From Ectocarpus siliculosus (taxonomy: Eukaryota > Sar > Phaeophyceae > Ectocarpales > Ectocarpaceae): a stretch of DNA of 10,264 bases. Below, in pieces: positions 7,738-10,264 of the stretch. The DNA is taken from positions 2,509,050-2,519,313 of the forward strand of contig FN649755.1 in the NCBI GenBank assembly GCA_000310025.1, in the 5' to 3' direction. The position numbers were made by a program, and so were the translations under genes. The notes under the pieces were generated by a model. It did no database searches. It worked only from the letters and a program-made list of their open reading frames with translations, and was not told the DNA's origin. Position 1 is the first letter of the stretch, and each line of letters begins with the position of its first letter.

Positions 7738-8376
7738 GTGTCTAAATCCCCCCCCGTCTGTATCTCCGCCCACGAGGCACCAATCGAGCCAGGACACGCA
7801 CAGCTCGTGTTGCTGATGAGGTAGGGCTATCACGAGAATACCTCGTACAGCGGAAACGGTGCAGGTTTGGTGGAGCCATGGCTGATGGGCAGAATATATC
7901 TGTTGTCCCAACCTGCCCCCCGGGGGGGGATTAGTGTCTAAATCCCCCCCCGTCTGTATCTCCGCCCACGAGGCACCAATCGAGCCAGGACACGCAAGGC
8001 TGTGTTGCCGTGATGTAGGGCTATAGCGAGATACCTCGTACTACAGTGGAAGGGGTGCAGGTTTAGTGCAGCCATATGGCTGATGGTCAAAGTATATCTG
8101 TTGCTTCAACCTGCCCCCCGGGGGGGGATTAGTGTCTAAATCCCGCCCCGTCTGTATCTCCGCCCACGAGGCACCAATCGAGCCCGGACACGCAAGGCTG
8201 TGTTGCCGTGATGTAGGGCTATCGCGAGATACCTCGTACAGTGGAAGGGGTGCAGGTTTAGTGCAGCCATATGGCTGATGGTCAAAGTATGTCTGTTGCC
8301 TCAACCTGCCCCCCGGGGGGGGATTAGTGTCTAAATCCCCCCCCGTCTGTTTCTCCGCCCCCAGGGCACCAATCGA
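7738..8376 (+). repeat. tandem array of ~196-bp units (three full, one partial)
   Basis: Units begin with gtgtctaaat at 7738, 7934, 8132 and 8327, giving periods of 196, 198 and 195 bp. The fourth is only about 50 bp long and ends near accaatcga at 8376. Each unit runs from a C8 run and gtctgtatctccgcccac through a gcaccaatcga block, a gatgtagggcta block and gcaggtttagtgcagcc to cctgcccccc and a G8 run. At each join ggggggggatt and aatcccccccc can form an 11-bp stem with the 8-nt loop agtgtcta; the C run of the second join has one G inside it. Units 2 and 3 resemble each other most. Unit 1 is more like the inverted copy at the right edge of the window. A minus-strand frame stays open across two units only because 198 and 195 are multiples of three. 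Confidence 0.9.
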
Positions 8377-9149
8377 CTGACGAACACCGGTAGAAGTGTG
8401 TGAAAACATGCACGTACAGCGCACAGCAGCGGGCAGCAGGTGAGGCGACCATCACATCAAGTATTCCTGCCCACAGTTTTACACACACCCAGTGTGGGAT
8501 GCGAACACCGCCGTCTCACTGGTGGGGTACATTATAGCCTTGTTTACCCCCCCCAGCGGTATGTCGTCACACAAGACTTCAGTCGACACAGTACATGTCA
8601 ACTGTGTTTCTTCGATGTAGGGCTACCGTCCACCGTATGACCCATCGTTAGCCCAAACGACGTAGCCCGAAGGGTTCCGTTCAGGTGGTAACACCGCCGG
8701 TGGGGTAAACTACGGATGTGCTGCTGCAGGGGGAGCGGGGGGGGGCCGGGGTATGTCTAATACCCCACCATGAACCTCGCACCTCTGTGCAAGGCTCTGA
8801 TGGCCGCACAAGACCCGAGGTAGAACTGTAAAAGATGGTGAACGCACAACACACAGCACGCAGCAGCACTGCACCCCTGCTGTGATCGCTATGTCTATAC
8901 ATTGTACCGTGCCCAAATGTAACGTTCCTCACATCAGGGATTGATGACTCATTCGTTTGGTGGCGCTCTCCAAAAAAAAACAACGAAGAAAAAACAACGA
9001 CAACGCAAATACTCGCAAACGATCGAAAACAATCCCAAACATGTTGAGACATAGGTGATGAACGTATGTTCGCCGCCACCAACGTGTTGCCTCCCGGTCG
9101 TCAATGCGACGTGAAAGTCAGACTAAGGTACACACGCAAGGGCAGCTGG
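8377..9149. other. noncoding spacer with degraded repeats
   Basis: No convincing gene in about 770 bases. A degraded fragment of the 196-bp unit is visible at about 8602-8625 (ctgtgtt, then gatgtagggcta). Two pairs of loosely similar segments suggest an old internal duplication: ggtagaagtgtgtg plus a cagcagc-rich tail near 8390-8440 against ggtagaactgtaaaag plus a similar tail near 8819-8875, and acaccgcc with ggtggggta near 8504-8527 against the same words near 8691-8707. An A-rich stretch with caacgaagaaaaaac lies at about 8971-9040. In the MULE orientation this whole region would be the 3' flank of the transposase. Confidence 0.5.
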
Positions 9150-9995
9150 TTAGGTGCTGGTATCAGCACCTTTCAGCTTTCTCCTCTTGTTCGTCCGTGG
9201 CACGTCGCTGAAGTCCTTCATTCTCCTAGTCTGACGGGATTTTCCTCTCTGGCCCGCAGGGTTGCCAGCTCCCTCTTTGCCGTCCTTCTTAGGTCTCCCT
9301 TTCTTGGGGGCTTGCCCAGGATTTTGGGGTCCTCCTGTGCCTCCCGCGGCCTCCTTCAGCAGATACCCGAGGAAATCGTCAATCTTGACCTGGACAGACA
9401 GTGCTTGGTGAAGGGGTACGGACCTCATAATGTCTCCTACGTTCTCCTTGTTCTTCGCCATGAGATGGGCGTAGACGCGACGTTTGTCGGCAGCGCTTCT
9501 ATCCTGCGCGGCCCGCACCGCGCGTTCAGCGGGGTGTGCGCCATCGAACGATTCATCGCATGTCGGTCCCCAGCAGTGGTCATCGCTTCCTTGGTGATGC
9601 CCGTCCCATCCTTCGCCGTGGCCTGACGACGACAGCACGGCTGAGACGCTCCATGGCAAAACCTTTCCGTCGTCTGATTGACGCCAACGGTTGTGGACAC
9701 ACGCACCGTCGAAGGCATGCGTAAAGCTCAACTCGTCCTCCCCGCCAGTTCTCCCGATGAGGTTGACAAGAACCGCGAAGTAGTGCCTGCAAGGCAGTCC
9801 GCGCCGCAAAAGCTGTAAACAGGAACACAAATGGAAGTTGTGAGGCCCGAATGCGACGAGGTGGCTAGGATTGTTCGCCGAATACTTGTTGTATCGAACG
9901 GCCGCGACCAGTTCGATAGAGGGAAGCCGGCGATCAATTCCAAGAAAGCTGGCAGCGATGTACGAGCCCACATGGTGTTGTCCTCTGCAGGTTCG
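9150..9995 (-). CDS. Mutator-like (MULE) transposase, C-terminal fragment with SWIM zinc finger
   Basis: The minus-strand frame is open from just after a TGA at 9998-9996 to a TAA at 9152-9150. There is no ATG that would give a sensible start; the first V codon (GTG at 9971) is unlikely to initiate in a eukaryote. Counting from that GTG as residue 1, C49-x-C51 and C61-x-H63 (HLCSCLQLLRRGLPCRHYF) match the SWIM zinc-finger pattern CxCx(n)CxH. A HNRW word follows near residue 93, as often seen after SWIM in MULE transposases, and the tail is basic with an AT-hook-like KKGRPKK at 223-229. In MULEs the SWIM finger sits C-terminal to the DDE catalytic domain and probably helps bind DNA. That domain is absent here. 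A possible splice acceptor (cctgcag, then agg) lies at about 9991-9982, so this may be a last exon, or the 3' remnant of a frameshifted gene. A FAR1-like host protein is the main alternative. Confidence 0.65.
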   Translation of the reverse strand, partial: RTCRGQHHVGSYIAASFLGIDRRLPSIELVAAVRYNKYSANNPSHLVAFGPHNFHLCSCLQLLRRGLPCRHYFAVLVNLIGRTGGEDELSFTHAFDGACVHNRWRQSDDGKVLPWSVSAVLSSSGHGEGWDGHHQGSDDHCWGPTCDESFDGAHPAERAVRAAQDRSAADKRRVYAHLMAKNKENVGDIMRSVPLHQALSVQVKIDDFLGYLLKEAAGGTGGPQNPGQAPKKGRPKKDGKEGAGNPAGQRGKSRQTRRMKDFSDVPRTNKRRKLKGADTST

Positions 9996-9998
9996 TCA

Positions 9999-10132
9999 GC
10001 TAACGAGTCTCTCTCCAGATCGGTATCAGGTGGTGCGACCTGGAGAATGTTGAGCTTGAGGCGCAAATTGCGTATCTGGTCAAAGTCGTCGTCGTGTAGA
10101 GGAAGCGGTTGTCCGTCTTCGTCCACATTTCC
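9999..10132 (-). pseudogene. acidic coding-like fragment upstream of the SWIM frame, different frame
   Basis: On the minus strand this piece is open in another frame than the SWIM fragment and reads VDEDGQPLPLHDDDFDQIR and onward, with a charged, helix-like composition. It runs past the TGA that closes the SWIM frame on its upstream side and begins at the edge of the inverted 196-bp repeat. I read it as the preceding part of the same transposase gene, joined either by an intron ending near 9985 or by a frameshift. No domain is recognised, so it may instead be non-coding. Confidence 0.3.
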
Positions 10133-10264
10133 GGCGGAGATACAGACGGGGGGGGATTTAGACACTAATCCCCCCCCGGGGGGCAGGTTGGGACAACAGA
10201 TATAGTTGCCCATCAGCCATGGCTGCACCAAACCTGCACCGTTTCGGCTGTACGAGGTATGTCG
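10133..10264 (-). repeat. inverted partial copy of the 196-bp unit (cut by window edge)
   Basis: The reverse complement of this stretch matches the array at 7738-8376. It contains a unit end (gcaggtttggtgcagcc, a tatctgttgtcccaacctg segment, C6, G8, attagtgt) joined to a unit start (ctaaat, C8, gtctgtatctccgcc). The C6, G8 and C8 run lengths are the same as at the array's own joins. It resembles unit 1 most (tgttgtcccaacc rather than tgttgc-tcaacc). It continues beyond the window. Confidence 0.88.

Larger units (their letters stand above)
7738..10264 (-). mobile_element. candidate Mutator-like element with tandem-array inverted ends (right end outside window)
   Basis: A MULE-type transposase fragment (minus strand) is flanked by the 196-bp array on the left and an inverted copy of the same unit on the right. 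The two inner ends break off within about 17 bp of the same point in the unit. Long terminal inverted repeats are typical of Mutator-like elements, and some carry tandem repeats in them, so the whole could be one element. The catalytic DDE domain is not present between the arrays, so it would be a deleted, non-autonomous copy. The alternative is an independent repeat family that inserted twice. Left limit approximate; target duplication not testable here. Confidence 0.4.

Noticed and set aside
7738-8376. CRISPR array
   Set aside because: The units are about 196 bp and similar over their whole length, with no short repeat and unique spacer pattern; the context is eukaryotic transposons.
8041-8424. 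127-codon minus-strand frame with an internal protein repeat (DTNPPPGGRL words)
   Set aside because: It is a translation of two tandem DNA units and stays open only because their periods are multiples of three. The 196-bp unit breaks the frame, so I treat it as a repeat and not a gene, although such frames could be mis-annotated as proteins.
9066-9626. 186-codon plus-strand open frame opposite the MULE fragment
   Set aside because: It is antisense to the SWIM-containing frame and has no recognisable domain; the minus-strand frame carries the CxC...CxH motif.

Overview
This window looks like repeat-rich, GC-rich nuclear DNA from a eukaryote. I see no ordinary host gene, no operon-like layout and no RNA gene. 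Every coding stretch I can support belongs to a transposable element, and the gaps hold tandem or inverted repeats. The CTG/CAG microsatellite, the low-complexity Ser and Gly tracts and the mix of Copia, pogo-like and Mutator-like parts would suit an algal or other protist genome, perhaps a stramenopile such as a brown alga. That placement is an impression and the sequence does not prove it.

Layout, left to right. (1) 1-558, + strand: the C-terminal end of a pogo/Tigger-type DDE transposase, running off the left edge. (2) 559-957: noncoding, with one 12-bp inverted repeat. (3) 958-1312: a degenerate tandem array of about 57 bp per unit, with unit lengths that grow in 16-bp steps, followed by a 20-bp perfect inverted repeat at 1320-1379. 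(4) 1402-7407, - strand: a Ty1/Copia retrotransposon with one uninterrupted 1788-codon Gag-Pol frame (gag, two zinc knuckles, protease, integrase, reverse transcriptase, RNase H), all catalytic motifs present. A 27-bp perfect direct repeat brackets it, and a purine-rich tract adjoins the 3' copy, but no longer LTR pair is visible. (5) 7408-7546: ten GGGAC/GTCCC boxes in about 140 bp, then an AT-rich stretch with a 9-bp hairpin. (6) 7738-8376: a tandem array of about 196-bp units with very regular C6-G8 and C8 runs. (7) 9150-9995, - strand: the C-terminal part of a Mutator-like (MULE) transposase with a SWIM zinc finger and an AT-hook-like basic tail, apparently out of frame with, or spliced to, an acidic coding fragment at 9999-10132. 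(8) 10133-10264: an inverted copy of the 196-bp unit, running off the right edge.

The parts do not form a pathway. The Copia element encodes its own full replication machinery and has an intact reading frame, so it is probably a fairly recent insertion. The most interesting structure is on the right. Two inverted copies of the 196-bp repeat face each other across the MULE transposase fragment and stop on their inner sides at nearly the same point of the unit. One reading is a Mutator-like element whose long terminal inverted repeats are themselves tandem arrays. I found no sign of a new enzymatic or defence system.
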